Below, piece after piece: positions 7,763 to 7,797 of a DNA stretch of 7,797 nt. Source of the stretch: an uncultured Kordia sp. (GTDB lineage Bacteria > Bacteroidota > Bacteroidia > Flavobacteriales > Flavobacteriaceae); contig CAJXHW010000079.1 in NCBI GenBank assembly GCA_913054565.1, positions 1 to 7,797 on the forward strand, read 5' to 3'. Below the pieces are notes generated by a model. That model made no database searches and was not told where the DNA came from. It saw only the letters and a program-made list of their open reading frames with translations. The translations under genes and the position numbers were made by a program. Position 1 is the first letter of the stretch. Each line of letters opens with the position of its first letter.

Positions 7763-7797
7763 AATTGACACATTAAGTACATCAATCTAATGACGTA

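Noticed and set aside
7765..7770. TTGACA resembling a sigma-70 -35 box
   Set aside because: Bacteroidota use a different promoter form (TTTG / TAnnTTTG), and no -10 match lies at the right distance before the window ends.
7790..7797. ATGACGTA at the window end as a possible next gene start
   Set aside because: Only two codons are visible, so nothing supports a coding call.

Overview
The window is AT-rich and encodes long beta-rich envelope proteins with short or overlapping gene junctions and no strong Shine-Dalgarno sites. The alpha-2-macroglobulin (A2M) and PBP1C resemble the Bacteroidota versions (for example 'GERGVWRPGD', 'IAIVDEGLLDLTRF' and 'APFGGNVVGLNVASWRYFG'). I infer Bacteroidota, probably a marine-type Flavobacteriaceae; the genus cannot be told from this sequence.

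Layout, all on the + strand. Bases 1-37 are not genomic: 4-37 match the Illumina TruSeq read-2/i7 adapter, so the window starts at an untrimmed contig end. From 38 to 4420 runs a large A2M-family protein. Its N-terminus is missing and its reading frame runs into the adapter, so the apparent GTG start at 23 is an artefact. Bases 4421-4569 hold a possible 39-codon ORF (4450-4569) of unknown function whose stop abuts the next start. Next come a small antibiotic-biosynthesis-monooxygenase-fold (ABM) protein (4570-4896), a GNAT acetyltransferase overlapping it by 11 bp (4886-5401), and pbpC, a bifunctional penicillin-binding protein 1C overlapping the GNAT gene by 4 bp (5398-7740). The last 57 bases hold a weak AT-rich hairpin and no gene I can support.

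How the genes fit together: A2M and PBP1C form a well-known bacterial gene pair (yfhM-pbpC in E. coli). The A2M is thought to trap proteases that enter the periplasm, and PBP1C to make or repair peptidoglycan. Here the pair is split by two predicted cytosolic genes, yet the junctions (stop/start abutment, 11 bp overlap, ATGA overlap) suggest one translationally coupled operon. I see no mobile element, CRISPR array, tRNA or rRNA. I did not find a clearly new system; the least ordinary points are the adapter artefact, the two-gene insertion within the A2M-pbpC pair, and the unannotated small ORF.
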